Below, in pieces: positions 9,985 to 23,600 of a stretch of DNA of 64,000 bases. Numbering within the stretch: the stretch's first letter is position 1; each line of letters begins with the position of its first letter. A program made the position numbers and the translations under genes. A model generated the notes under the pieces. It worked only from the letters and a program-made list of their open reading frames with translations, was not told the origin of the DNA and did not search any database. Source of the stretch: Dryomyza anilis (Eukaryota; Arthropoda; Insecta; Diptera; Dryomyzidae); NCBI GenBank assembly GCA_951804985.1, contig OX638132.1, positions 44,306,791 through 44,370,790 of the forward strand, read 5' to 3'.

Positions 9985-10600
9985 CAAATACAAAAGCATT
10001 CATCGAAAGTTACGCAACGAAAATTTATGCCACGAACATAAATGCATACATACGAAAACGAACGCGAAAAGTAGAAACGTCATGAATATTCTATAAGCGA
10101 AAAACGGAATCGATAGCGTCGCTACATAGCAACATACTTTCGGTAGGCAACAACTCAATACGTAACGAAACGAAAACACAACGCCTGTGTTAAACGAACG
10201 ATATACATTGCGCTTGCTCTAACGTTTAGAACAGCGAATGTAAAACGAAAAGAAAATACGAAACACATGGCATGTGCAAGTGTTAAACGAAACGATAGAA
10301 CACAGCGTATGTGTTGAACGAACATATACATTGCGCTTGCTCCAACGTGTGGAACAGCCAATGCGAAACGTATGAAAATAAACGAAACGATAACAACAGC
10401 GCAAGTGTCAAACGGCTATGAAGTAAAATAGAAAAACAATAAACGAAACGCATTGCGCTGGTGTACGAGAATAGTTAAACGCTTCAGTGTTAATTTGCCA
10501 GCGTAGCAAACGTGTTGACTCTCAAACGAATATTAATTTAATTTGAAAACGAAATTAACGTGTCGATTTTCACAACAAAACAAACGTAAAATAAATATAA
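9985..10600 (+). repeat. Gypsy B leader with internal direct repeat
   Basis: The leader between LTR and gag is dominated by variants of aacgaaacg. A larger direct repeat of about 120 bases is visible: the block with atacattgcgcttgctct (from about 10190) recurs from about 10310 as atacattgcgcttgctcc. No protein is encoded; minus-strand ORFs at 10155-10404 merely read through the repeats. Confidence 0.65.
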
Positions 10601-10603
10601 AAA

Positions 10604-11195
10604 AATGACGGCGATAAATTCACTCCGTGTCGAACAGTTGAATGAACTGTTGCGCGAACGCAATTTATCTGTGACTGGTTTAAAGCCATAACTGGTGTTG
10701 CGTCTTTGTGAGGCCGTAGGCGGTGACGAGGTTGAATTTGATGGAGGTGCATCAGTTCAGGCGCAAATAAATGAGCTGAAAGACCTGATGGAAAAGGTGA
10801 TGACGCTTATCGAGCACAGCGCAGCAGCTGCAGTTGCGTCGAGTGTGCAGTATTCTGAACGGGAGTGTAGTGCGACACCATCCGCTACATCACAACCTTT
10901 GTTCGTCGGTCGCGCTCATTTTTCAGTGAAAGAGATTGCCGAATCCCTTCCAGATTTCGATCCTACGAATTCAATGTCGCTGTCGGTTGAACAATTCGTG
11001 GCCCGCATAAACGAAACGTGCATATCAGTGGGAAGAAAAAGGTCTTCTGCTAGCGGTGTACAGTCGACTCAAGGGTGCCGCGAAATTATGGCGTAAACTG
11101 ATGTGTTCAGTACCGATTTTTCAGGACGATGATTTTGGAGATGTTGACGACGAGATCAGAAGCGAGGTCGCTTCTATTGACAGGAAATGGCCGAC
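10604..11195 (+). pseudogene. Gypsy B gag fragment, SAP-like N terminus
   Basis: ATG at 10604 starts a peptide with RVEQLNELLRERNLSVTGLK, again SAP-like. A TAA at 10688-10690 interrupts it, and the same frame resumes (LRLCEAVGGDEVEFDGG, then a coiled-coil-like NELKDLMEKVMTLIEH). The region from 10900 (FSVKEIAESLPDFDP, VEQFVARINE) is the start of the capsid. A frameshift near 11020 moves the reading to LLLAVYSRLKGAAKLWRKL. The frame is cut by the 3' LTR, so less than half of gag is present. Confidence 0.75.
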
Positions 11196-11429
11196 TGTAA
11201 GCGACGTGGCGTAAGCAGTGCAAAGCAGCGCACGAACACGAAGCGCTTTGCTTCGTCAAAGCCAATCGCCAGTTGTTGTCGTACCACGAAAGAGTGCAGA
11301 CGTGCCTAACGCGTATTTGTTAAGATAATTACATTCTACTTTTTACTTTTCTAATAAATAACATTAATTATATTTTAAATAACCTGACAAAGCAGCGTTT
11401 TAATTATCTATATTTCGGACATTCTTACA
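11196..11429 (+). repeat. 3' LTR of Gypsy B
   Basis: Identical in length to the 5' LTR, with about six substitutions. It directly abuts truncated gag (ggaaatggccgac then TGTAAG), so the internal deletion removed the rest of gag, pol and the polypurine tract. Confidence 0.9.
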
Positions 11430-11683
11430 CAAATATTCCTCAACTATCTTGTAAGATGTTTAATTGATGGTTGCTATACGTAATCGTAAATTTAAAAGAT
11501 TCAATATTTATCAATATTTATCGTATTTGTCGGATGTATGAGAGATAGTTGTCTCAAAGACGATCGAAATAATTTGTGAATAACTTGATATTTCTGGTAA
11601 TACTCTTTGTTTTCTTAGTGTGCGTATTCCTCATCTTATGATACTATGTAAATATAAGAGTACAAAAAGTCATACCCCCATAG
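11430..11683. other. Spacer, no gene seen
   Basis: AT-rich DNA with a short repeat of caatatttatcaatatttatcg. Nothing else is recognisable. Confidence 0.4.
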
Positions 11684-11991
11684 AATAATAATAGTTCGGC
11701 GCTACAGCCCTGTATAGAACATCGGCCGTGCTCTCTCACTATTTGAGCTGTGCGTGTTATATTTGTACTCAAATTGATGGGACCTACAGTTTATTGCCGA
11801 ATCCGAACGGCGGGTGTGAGCTTTTCATATGCAATGTTTTACTCTCGTAGGTTTGCCATATACTGCCTAGAGGTAGCGTGGTATTATAAAATGTTTCTAT
11901 GAAAAGTTGTTGTTAGCCCCAGTCCAGGCTTGCATCGCGGACCTTTCGGCTCGCAGTCCAACGCACTATACACTGAGCTTACCGCGGCTAT
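11684..11991 (-). mobile_element. SINE, full length, minus strand
   Basis: Reverse-complement copy of the tRNA-derived SINE at 36064-36376. The tail (aataataatag) is at the left, and the body includes tttgagctgtgcgtgttata, actctcgtaggtttgcc and ccccagtccaggcttg. The tRNA-like head (gtccaacgcactatacactg, then accgcggc) is at the right. It is about 308 bp with scattered substitutions. Confidence 0.85.
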
Positions 11992-12012
11992 GCCTAGTAT
12001 GACTTTATAATA

Positions 12013-12714
12013 AAACCAGTTGGGAAGATTAGATCACATGGGAAATTTTAAAGTAGGTGTAATTATGATAGTTAGGATTATCAAAATTATAGTCGGTCTA
12101 AGCCGACTATAAATACCCTACACATATGTGTGGTTACCATTCAAAGTGATATATAGGTCACCAGGGTATACGAATCCTGAAAATAACTACAAACATTCAA
12201 TCGCTGAAGAATTTCCCTTCATTTGATACCCATATTTACAAATGGGTAGGTGTACCGAATTTCGAATTTTTTTTGTGAACCACAAGTCTTTTCGCCGGAA
12301 AATATTATTATCGTGTATTTGAGCATGATATCAATATATGTTTGACTAAAAAAGTTTACATAAGCACATATACATAAAAATTGATCTTTATATGTACATT
12401 TTATATGAGGTATTTGAACATAAGTGGTCGGATCATAGGTCACAATGGACCGATCTCGCCAATTCGCACATACAGCGTAGGTATATTAGTAATCTAAGTT
12501 ATAAGTTTCATTTATCTAGCTCTTCAATTTTAAAAGTAGTAGGGATTTCAACAGACAGACGGACGGACAGACAGACGGACATCGCTAAATCGACTCAGGA
12601 GGTCATGCTGATCAAGAATATATATACTTTTCCATACCGGAGATGCTTCCTTCTGGGTGTTACAAACGGCGTACCACACTGAATATACCCTTTCACTCTT
12701 AGTGTAGGGTATAA
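12013..12714 (+). mobile_element. INE-1/DINE-like interspersed repeat, copy 1
   Basis: About 700 bp, colinear with 59566-60272 from aaaaccagttgggaag to the 3' end. It contains a GACGGACA-rich run, atcgctaaatcgactcagga, aagaatatatatacttttcc and cttccttctgggtgttacaa. It ends in a hairpin in which ATACCCT pairs with AGGGTAT. These blocks are characteristic of the INE-1/DINE group of non-autonomous Helitron-type repeats of flies, as remembered; the assignment was not tested by alignment. No protein is encoded. Confidence 0.65.
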
Positions 12715-14747
12715 AAATGAATATAACATAAACAATAAATAAAGATAATTGAGAAGAACAAATAATTAAGATGGACATATTTCAGTCTTGCAGTGCAATG
12801 TCCCAGCAACGTTTCTGCAATATGTTTGTGATGTAGTGGTAACGAAATAGATTGAAAAACTTAAACCGAATTTAATTTTTACAAAGGTTGTATAAGGAGC
12901 ATTGAGATCTTTAAGGACCGGTTTTATTCACAGTGCACAGTTATGTAAATTTTAAATTAAGGAAACTTTAAGATTTTAAATCAAATTAAGTTTTTTTACG
13001 TTTGTACGTAATGCAATTTTTATAAATGAAACTATTGAACATCCATGTAGTTTATAATTTGAAACAATTTTAAGTTCTTTACATCCGAAGAATTGTGCGG
13101 AAATTTATTACAGGATGGAATCATTGTGTGAGGCTGCATAATTTCAAATAAGGTAATGATGGGGAGTTCCCATCAGTGCCTGATTTAAAACGTGATGCTA
13201 CCCAAAGTTGCTATCCTGATTAGGTTGCCTGATCAGGCTTTCTGATCTTACCCTTATGCTTCCTAACCTTATATCATTCGATGAATGTTGAAGTTCTTCT
13301 GAAACTGCTTGTAGCAAATTCGAGCCCCTTCAAACAAGAAGTGAATACACACAAGTTTTGTGAATACACAATGTTGTCTTAATAATTTTTGAAATGCCAA
13401 TAGTCAATGTTTTTAGTAAAAAACAACATGTTCATTCGGTTAAAGTATCTGCCGGTTATAGAAAATTATATGACTAATTGATTGTGAAATCGATTTTTGT
13501 TCAAAATTTCGGTCAAAGGTATTGTTAATTTATATTCAGATATATTAAAAGCGGTCGTAAGGTCCGTTTTCACAATATTCGGTTATGTTAAAATTTATCT
13601 GTTCGTTTCTCAGTAGGCCATGTCTTGCACCCGTCTTTAATGTTGGGTTTAAGAAAGTGTAAAATAACCGAAAACACATGGGGGAATCTATATGGGAATC
13701 GCGTAATCCATTTTCATTCAAATGTCCACTTGTTCGTGTGTTAAGCAACATTTTAGCCCAGTCATCGTTAACTACGACGAATTTATGGATGATATTGGGC
13801 CATATTAATAAAAAAAAGTATTTACTTTTAAGCAAGCTGATGTATTTTTGAGCAAATATTTTAATTTATTTCAGAATTTTTATAGTAAATGGTCAGTTTA
13901 ACGTTTTTATTAATACCTACCAATTTAAAATTTTATATTTTTGAACATTAGCAAATAGTTTTTAGTATTTTAATTAAATGAAATGCGAAACATTTTGACA
14001 ATTTGAAAGTCGATTTTTATTAATATGACCCATTGTCGCAAAGCTTATCGTTGACAACTTTAGCGAACCTGTCTCTGAAATTATCGTCGACTAATATTTG
14101 TGGGATAACAATAGAAATACTGCCGTCTGCATTGTCGTGACTTTATATATGAAAATTACAAAAAAAATGTTTTTGTATTTATTATATTTAATTTATAATT
14201 CCCTTTATTGTTTTTCTTTATTATTTAATTTTTATTATATTATATTTTATTTTTATTTATTATATTATTTTGGATAATAATATTTCAGATTCCATCAGAT
14301 AATAAGATTCAGATTCCATCAGAACGATACTGTAATAGATTTTCTGTCATTTCTGGCAATGTATTCATGTCACATTAATCAAACTTAATTATTCATATTT
14401 AAAATATCTTGAATTTGTTATATGATATTTAGATATTGCGACGACAAATTTGCAGTATTGCCTATTGCATGTTTTTCCGGTTAAAGTATATACCGGTTAT
14501 AGAAAATTTAAATCACAAACAGTGAAATCGAATTTTGCGCAAACTGTCGGTTAAAGTATAAATTAATATTTAACTAGATAATGTGAAAACGACCCTAAAT
14601 TAGATATTTTAAAATTTCAAACATGTTCAGAATTTGAACTTCATTTGCATTTGAATTTAACATTTATTTATTAGAATATTTTATTATATTAGAATAATTT
14701 TGTAATCCAATATAAACGGGTCTTATTAACATCTCGAACATATATAA
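12715..14747. other. AT-rich spacer with a pair of short direct repeats
   Basis: No gene recognised. A block of about 100-120 bases at 13435-13560 (ggttaaagtatctgccggtt, agaaaatta, gtgaaatcga) recurs at about 14475-14600. The ORF at 13545-13835 on the minus strand does not resemble a known family. A/T runs dominate 14150-14290. Confidence 0.45.
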
Positions 14748-14749
14748 TA

Positions 14750-15601
14750 GACATCTGCACAAGTCCATTTGAAACCCACTTCAAGACATTCATTTCGTTT
14801 CAAAACATTTACTGTCGTCAACTCTTTGCTTGAAAATCAAATGAATGTCTTGCTCACAACAACAAAGAACGAAGTACTGTCAAAACAAAACATAAGCAAA
14901 ACAAAACTGAAGTGAAGAGGTCTATGATGATGGGCAATAAACATTTAAATACTGAAATGAACTGCTTATGACACCGAGTACTTAGTGTATTTTTCATTTT
15001 TTTTTTATCATTCTTACTAGAGTAAGGAATAGAGTAGGAATTTTCATTAATATTGAAATATAGAAAAAAAACAAAAGGTATAAGAAAATCACATAATATT
15101 TTATATTAAGTTTTTATTTATCGAAAAACATTTTTTTCATTATTTAATTTTTTCATTATTTAATTAATTTTTTTTTTTTGGATATATTGCTTTTCGACCA
15201 AAGCGTTGTTTTTGTCGTACAAAATTTTTTTTTAATAATTTTTTTTTTTTAAATAATGTTTGTTGTATTTTTTATTAACGCATAACTACCAATAACAACA
15301 TTACTGCCGTCGAACGAGCGTCAGATTTGTTGTTGTTTCAATGTTCGTCTTCTCACTCGTTACTCGTTGCGCTCACTCGCTGCACCTACTGTATTCGTTG
15401 CATGTTCAGCGACAGTGTTGTCGTTTGTTGTGTTTTTCAAAACATTGAATGTTTTGACAGTGCTTGACACCAATGAAACAAATACTGAAGTGAAGCCGCT
15501 CAAAAAGACTTCACTATAATACTGTCGATTGTCATTTGTGAAATGAATTCAAAACTGTGCATATTTGCAGAGGAAACTTCAAAACCATTTGTGCAGATGT
15601 C
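14750..15601. mobile_element. TIR element, about 850 bp, no transposase
   Basis: The left end GACATCTGCACAA and right end TTGTGCAGATGTC are perfect inverted repeats for 13 bases, and weaker similarity continues (tttgaaac / gttttgaag). TA flanks both sides, within atataata / taatatata, consistent with a TA target site as in Tc1/mariner-type elements, although the AT-rich flank makes this weak. Inside, 15300-15420 is unusually GC-rich (cactcgttactcgttgcgct). No ORF of transposase length is present. Confidence 0.6.
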
Positions 15602-15691
15602 TAATATATAATATACGATATTCATTCTGTCGATTTCATAACTGTCAGAACAGGTTTCATTATGGTCGCCTTTATTAGCGATGCCGTAATG

Positions 15692-18541
<2,850 letters not shown>

Positions 18542-18810
18542 TAATTGTTTTTTATTAAAAAATACACCATTTTAAAGGGCAACATAAAAATTTTTGTTTT
18601 ATCAATTTTAGTTTTGTATAGCGTTCAAGTAATTTATTTAATCGATTTTGTCGACACAAACATATGGCTGGAGATGCAGTGTAATGCTATGTTCAGCTTA
18701 TAGCGTGATTTACGTGAATCTCGCATGATTGTGAATGAATCTTAACTTTGCTGACCTGACGTGATTGAGAGTGAGTGTGAGTAGACTAAAAAAGACCGTG
18801 AATGTTGTGA
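18542..18810. other. Spacer 5' of the Loa-type fragment
   Basis: AT-rich DNA followed by a gtgaatgaatc / gagtgagtgtgagtagac segment. The phrase gagtgagtgtgagta recurs after the element at 20440-20455, so the host sequence there may itself be a short repeat. Confidence 0.4.
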
Positions 18811-18817
18811 GCGTTGT

Positions 18818-19630
18818 TAACGATGTTGCCATTCTTGCCACAGGCTTTTCCCTCAATGAGGTCTGTGTTAAAACACAAAACTCATTGAACCGAATTGACA
18901 GCTGGTGTACTGCAAACGGATTCTCCATCAACCCTCACAAAACAGGGATTGTTGCCTTCACTAGGAAAAGAATAATGACAGGTTTATCTCTACCAGTACT
19001 TAAGTGTGTCACTATTCCTCTGCCTAACGAAGTAAAATATCTGGGCTTAACTCTAGATAGTAAACTACCTTAGACAAAACTAGTTGAAAATAAAATTTCT
19101 CGAGACTATCGCCTAGCAAAACATTATGGATTTACATGGCAATGATAAGACCGGTAGTCTGGCGGAACAAACTGTCGCGAAAGTGCGTGACAACTAGTCT
19201 GGCCAAGATTCAGAGAACCGTGTGTCTGGGTGTTACGGGTGCCTTTCCTACTACATCTGGTCCAGCACTGAATGCAATCATAAACCTACCACCACTTGAC
19301 AACTTCATTAGAGGCGGAGCCATGAAAGGCTACTGGAGACTAAAACGAGGTGGTTTCTGGTTTAATGTTCCTTGGAATATCTCTGACATTGTACTTGACA
19401 CTCCATTAGAAACCTGTCTACTGGAGATGCCCTCCGATGCAATGATAACAGAAATATTACCAGAACGAAATTTTGAGGTTTGCCAACCTGACATTCAAGA
19501 CTGGCTAACGCCTTACTGTGAACCAGGTAGAGAGTCACACCGCATTTTACCGACGGATCCAGAAACGATCAGGGATCTTGTGCTAGAGTGTTTGTGGAAC
19601 CGGATGACCGCAGACTTCAGTGCGCCTTAG
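18818..19630 (+). pseudogene. Loa-type RT C-terminal region
   Basis: First frame: residues around VNDVAILATGFSLNEVC occupy the place of the YADD catalytic block of the minus copy, so the active-site aspartates are already damaged. SWCTANGFSINPHKTGIV and EVKYLGLTLDSKL follow. A TAG stop lies at 19071-19073. The reading resumes in another frame at 19136 (IRPVVWRNKLSRKC, LAKIQRTVCLGVTGAFPTT), the thumb/connection region of RNase H-bearing non-LTR elements. It is colinear with 47610-47960 on the minus strand, where the block is better preserved. Confidence 0.75.
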
Positions 19631-20240
19631 GCGGTATTTCAAGCCGAATTTTATGCTATACTTATGGCTATGGACTACATTGCGGATAATAGACGACAGA
19701 ACAGAGCTATATCTGTTTGCAGCGATAGTCAGGCTGCTCTTATGGCTTTGATCACATCCAATATTGTACGTCAATGCAGATCACGTCTCAATTGTGTTGG
19801 GAAATACAATACACTGAAACTGATTTGGGTGCCGCGCCATAAAGGAGTTTCTGGCAATGAAACATCTGACGAACTAGCACGTGCTGGTTCTGAGGATAAT
19901 CCATTTGGACCAGAACCTGTGCTTGGACTACCTGTATCTACGGGAAAATTCGCCATCAGCTCTTGGGTCGCCTCCACACATAAGAGCAGATGGCTGAACG
20001 AGACGAAATGCAAGTTCTCCAAGTTCATGACACCGACGATAACGAAAAGATCGGCCTCGTTTCTACTTTCCTTAAGTAGAAAGGAGTGCAGAAAACTGAC
20101 GGGACTTCTAACGGGACACAACGCATGTGAAAAACACATGAACGAAATCGGCTTGGCCGAAAGCCTGCCTGCTACGAAGAAACTGGCATCACAGAGTACT
20201 ATCTCTGTGACTGTCCAGCATTGTCTAGAATTATAAGTCA
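19630..20240 (+). pseudogene. Loa-type RNase H domain and C terminus
   Basis: The frame running through 19664-20236 carries the RNase H series: FQAEFYAILMAMDY (catalytic Glu), SVCSDSQAALMAL (Asp), and IWVPRHKGVSGNETSDELAR, the last His/Asp block with Arg in place of the Gly seen in the minus copy. The first Asp block (FxDGS) is lost: the 19560-19630 region is deleted or shifted relative to the minus copy. A Cys/His-rich tail follows (ECRKLTGLLTGHNACEKH). The frame ends at 20234-20236. Confidence 0.75.
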
Positions 20241-21390
20241 GATCTTTGGCACAGTCGTGATTGGAGAGGATCAGCTTAACTCTTTATCACACAATAGCCT
20301 TCTTAGATTCAATAATGAATCTAAGAAATTTCATTAAAAACCAGGAAACTGGGTAACAGCACAATGGATATAACCCTGTCTGATTGCTGTAGCTCTATTT
20401 TTATCCAAAAAAAAAGAGTGTGCGTGAATATTTTTTCGGGAGTGAGTGTGAGTAAGTCTAATATTTCATAAAATGAAAAAATCTTACTTTTAGTTTTTTG
20501 CGATTATTCCATATTTTTATTGAACGAGAACGAGTAAGGCCCCCCTTTCAGAAGACTATTTCACTATTCACCCTTTTGCTAACCGGCCGTAGGTCATCAC
20601 CCACCCCTTCTTCAACTCAGAAGAAGTTGCAACCAACAATTGATCTAACTCCTACAAACTTCCCTATTGACTTCCATTTGTTTATTAAGTTTAGTTTGTA
20701 CCCGGGGTTTGGCTAAATGTTTGAAATTATATTTTTTAAAAGCAGTGCCTCATTTTTATTCGAGGTATAAATGTAGTAACAAAAAAAATAGTTTCAGAAA
20801 TGTTTTTTTCCAAAGTCAATTAATCTCTGGGAAATTCAACCCCGGACTATTATTTTATTGATTCTTCCCCAAGATTTTACACGAAATCTTCTCCGGAAAA
20901 TTATTCTTCGAGTCAATTTTAACCTTTTTATACAGCACATCGAAGAACTTTCACATTTTTATCTCCGTTAAAAATTCAGATATATTTCACTAAAATTCCT
21001 AGCATCATTACATCATTATTGCGTTTTAAAGATGCAGGTTGTATTAAGGTTGCCATACGTGGTATTACTAATAAATGAATATTACTAATAAATGTTAATG
21101 TCTCATTGTTACATTAAACATGTTTTTGTTTATTAAACAGCGCTTTTTTAACTTTTAGTTCTTCTCACAAGCATTTTGTTATCCGTTCCAGTCATTTTCC
21201 AGTACTTGTTATATTTACAAATACTTTGATGTTTTACAAAATTTCATTTGTATATTTAACCAAAAAGAACTTTATATACTTGTTAATAAAACAAAATTAT
21301 TATTATTTAGTATTTTGTTAAAATTACAATAGTTTTTGTTAAAATCTAAATAAAAAAAGAAAGCGTCATGACGCTTCGATTCATTCCAGT

Positions 21391-21609
21391 ATGTTCTGCT
21401 GTATTAGCATTTCCACTGCATTATTGAAATGTAGTGCAGTTTCGGAGTATTATGATATAAAAAAATACACTTTAAATAGTTTGTATGGAATACTGAAGGA
21501 GTCTCAAGAGCCATTTGCTGATTTTAGCCACTTCGCTCTGGAGGAAGATGGGATTAAAATCAAAGTGGCACTGCACTGTGTAATAAGTGCCTTCAAGACA
21601 CGACTTTAA
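21391..21609 (+). CDS. Orphan 72-codon frame, function unknown
   Basis: ATG to TAA frame whose middle (LYGILKESQEPFADFSHFAL, EEDGIKIKVA) has a more protein-like composition than neighbouring chance ORFs. It lies in DNA of higher GC between two AT-rich repeat zones. No motif, signal peptide or family was recognised, and there is no evidence that it is expressed. It may be a decayed exon or part of an unrecognised transposon. Confidence 0.2.
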   Translation: MFCCISISTALLKCSAVSEYYDIKKYTLNSLYGILKESQEPFADFSHFALEEDGIKIKVALHCVISAFKTRL

Positions 21610-21742
21610 AATTTTCCATCACAGGGATCTTGCAAGATGAGGGTCTTTGTCTACATGTGACTTTATAATAAGAAGGGAAATTGACACACAATTTTTTCTC
21701 CTTATTATAAAGGCACAGGACTTACTAATAAATATATTTATC

Positions 21743-21905
21743 AAACAAAATAAATTTGTTTATAGTACAAAATAAATTTGTTTATAGAACAAAACAAATT
21801 TGTTTATAGAACAAAATTAATTTGTTCGTCGAACAACATAAATTTGTTCATATAACTAAATAAATTTGTATATCATACAAATGTACTTTGTTAATAAACA
21901 AAAGT
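21743..21905. repeat. Degenerate tandem repeat, about 24-bp unit
   Basis: Successive variants of acaaaataaatttgtttata run from 21743 to about 21905, with divergence increasing to the right. It resembles the subterminal repeats of DNA transposons, but no terminal inverted repeats were found around it. Confidence 0.65.
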
Positions 21906-22368
21906 ACTTTATTAAATGAACAAGACCATTTGTTAATATAACAATGAAAAATGGGAATTGTAAATTAAACAAATAGACCAGATTTTTGTTAATAACACCA
22001 TAGGAATTTTTTGTCTGTAGGTTAATTTTAAATTATTCATTGATTTCGAGTTGAAAGTAACGTTAATTTTAATAGAAAGTAAACGTTGGAATCAATTTGA
22101 GAATTATTGTTGATATTGATTGGAGAATAAGGGAATTTTTAAGTTAAGGTTAAGCTACCGGTTTTATTGAGAAAGCTATGATTCTTAAATTTAGATTAAA
22201 GGCTTTTCAAATATTAACCTCAACACTATGATTTGAAAGTAGTGATTGATTTCAAAGCATTCGCAAGTGAATATTAAGTGCAATGGCATATTGCGTACAG
22301 TCCTTTGAACTTAGGCGAGCTCTCTTCTCTCATCATTTAAGCTGTGTGTGTATTATATTTTTACTCAA

Positions 22369-23523
22369 CACGGTTAAAAATCTTGGACTAGTTTTTAATC
22401 CATGAATTGTAATACAGTCATTTTTAATGCATTTTGAATTAAAATGTATACATTCCGAAATATTAAACTCTTTTGTAATAAAATCGGTATTGAAATTTAA
22501 TACACTTTGGAATAAATAAGTTACTGCCTGAACAGAATACGGACGGCGAGCGGCAAACGTCAAATGAGAGGACGCCCAAAATAAGAACGAACGTCGGCGA
22601 GCGGCGAACAAACTTTAAAAATGTAAACAAAAATTAAAATATATGAAAAATATTTGACAAAGTTGGCAACGATTCACAAATTCTCTTGAAATTTTAAAAA
22701 AATATGACAACATTGCTTGAGAGCGCAACCGGCCGTTGACAGAAAAATAAAATTGATTTTATTCTTCCGTCGGCCGCTGAGCGGAAAATTTGTTGTTGTT
22801 TTCCATGTTCGAACTCTCATTTATCGTTCGCCGCCCGCATTCTGTTCAGGCAGTTAGAATGTACAAATTTTAATACAAAAACACGTGCAATAATACAGTT
22901 TGACTCACATTATAATACAGTAAAGGATAAATATTTTAAAATGCTTTCATTTTTTCCGCTTTATCTCTATCTTTTATTCGTTCAAATTTATTGTGCGTCA
23001 AAATGACGCAGCATAACTAAAAAACTTTTTTAAATTTAAAATAGTTGTTTTAATGAAGGGGGCATTTGTTACGTGTGAAACTGTCTTCAACAACGATTTT
23101 ATAAAAGTTGCAAATTTTAAAATCTGAAAATTTGGTTACAGTTCAAAATACTTTTGATGAAAGTTTCAATAGAAAAATTTGGAATACGCTCGGAGCAGAA
23201 GTCTACCACGAGCACTTGGTGAAAGTTGTGGTGCAGTGCCGAAGTTGTGCGTCATTTTTTCCATTTTTGTTAAAATTTAATATTCTATACTATAGTAATA
23301 TACTTAAATTTAATACAAATTATATTAAAATATATAATTTTTAATACAAGCGCAGTATTACATTATATTCTATAATGTATTAAATCCTTTACTTTTTAAT
23401 ATACATTGTATTAAGAGTTTCTCTCTTTCTCACCAATGAAAATATTCCAAATTGTATTAGAATTAAGAATATATATATGTAAGTCAGATTGTATTAAAGT
23501 TTAGCCCAAAATTTCTAACCGTG
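22369..23523. mobile_element. TIR element of 1155 bp inserted in a SINE
   Basis: The left end CACGGTTAAAAATCTTGGAC and the right end, read in reverse complement as CACGGTTAGAAATTTTGGGC, match at 17 of 20 positions. The SINE provides the empty site: only an extra aa appears, so a 2-bp duplication (AA) is likely. No transposase frame is present, and the interior is AT-rich with blocks like aattttaatacaa repeated. A second element is nested at 22524-22853. The superfamily is unassigned; CACGGT recalls Transib ends, but the expected 5-bp duplication is absent. Confidence 0.75.
22524..22853. mobile_element. Nested MITE, PIF/Harbinger-like, 330 bp
   Basis: Inverted ends of about 45 bp start CTGCCTGAACAGAAT and finish ATTCTGTTCAGGCAG, continuing through a GCGG-rich block (ggacggcgagcggc / gttcgccgcccgc) and ctctcatt/aatgagag. 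TTA borders both sides (22521-22523 and 22854-22856), the 3-bp signature of PIF/Harbinger. No coding capacity. Confidence 0.75.
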
Positions 23524-23600
23524 AAAGTGGTGGAACCTAAAGTTTAATGCCGAATCCTAAGAGTTTTCATAAGCAAGTTTACTCTCGTAGGTTTACTTTC

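Larger units (their letters stand above)
9735..11429 (+). mobile_element. Gypsy family B, gag-only element with both LTRs
   Basis: Two 234-bp LTRs (9735-9968 and 11196-11429) flank 1.2 kb of interior. CAAA lies on both outer sides (9731-9734 and 11430-11433), a plausible 4-bp target duplication. The interior has an unusual 5' leader rich in AACGAAACG and part of gag. All pol domains are missing, so mobility would have needed enzymes in trans. The LTRs differ at about six positions (about 97% identical), which suggests a fairly recent insertion. Confidence 0.9.
18811..20415 (+). mobile_element. Loa/I-type non-LTR retrotransposon, 5' truncated
   Basis: Starts abruptly at the RT catalytic motif, continues through the RT thumb/connection region and RNase H, and ends with a 3' UTR and a run of nine A after ttatcc. 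Cgtgaatgtt just before it and cgtgaatatt shortly after the poly-A are a possible target duplication (one mismatch). The 3' UTR matches that of the minus-strand copy at 46268-46440 (for example aatagccttcttagattcaa). Truncation from the 5' side is typical of target-primed reverse transcription. Confidence 0.8.
20416..22291. other. Spacer with AT-rich tandem repeats and one orphan frame
   Basis: 20498-20860 has short chance ORFs. A 72-codon frame at 21391-21609 is listed separately. From 21743 to about 21900 a unit of about 24 bases (acaaaataaatttgtttata) is repeated six or seven times with drift, and similar words occur at 21120-21350. No TE family was recognised. Confidence 0.45.
22292..23600 (-). 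mobile_element. SINE (minus strand) split by an insertion
   Basis: 22292-22368 carries the 3' part (tacagtcct, gcgagctctct, gctgtgtgtgtattata) and 23524-23600 carries the next part in correct order (gtggtggaacctaaagttta, actctcgtaggttta). Joined, the two read as one minus-strand SINE without its tRNA head. The break falls within the usual tactcaaagtggtgg stretch. The SINE was therefore present before the element at 22369-23523 landed in it. Confidence 0.8.

Noticed and set aside
22369..23523. Transib element (ends CACGGT)
   Set aside because: The expected 5-bp target duplication is absent, and no transposase remains to test it.
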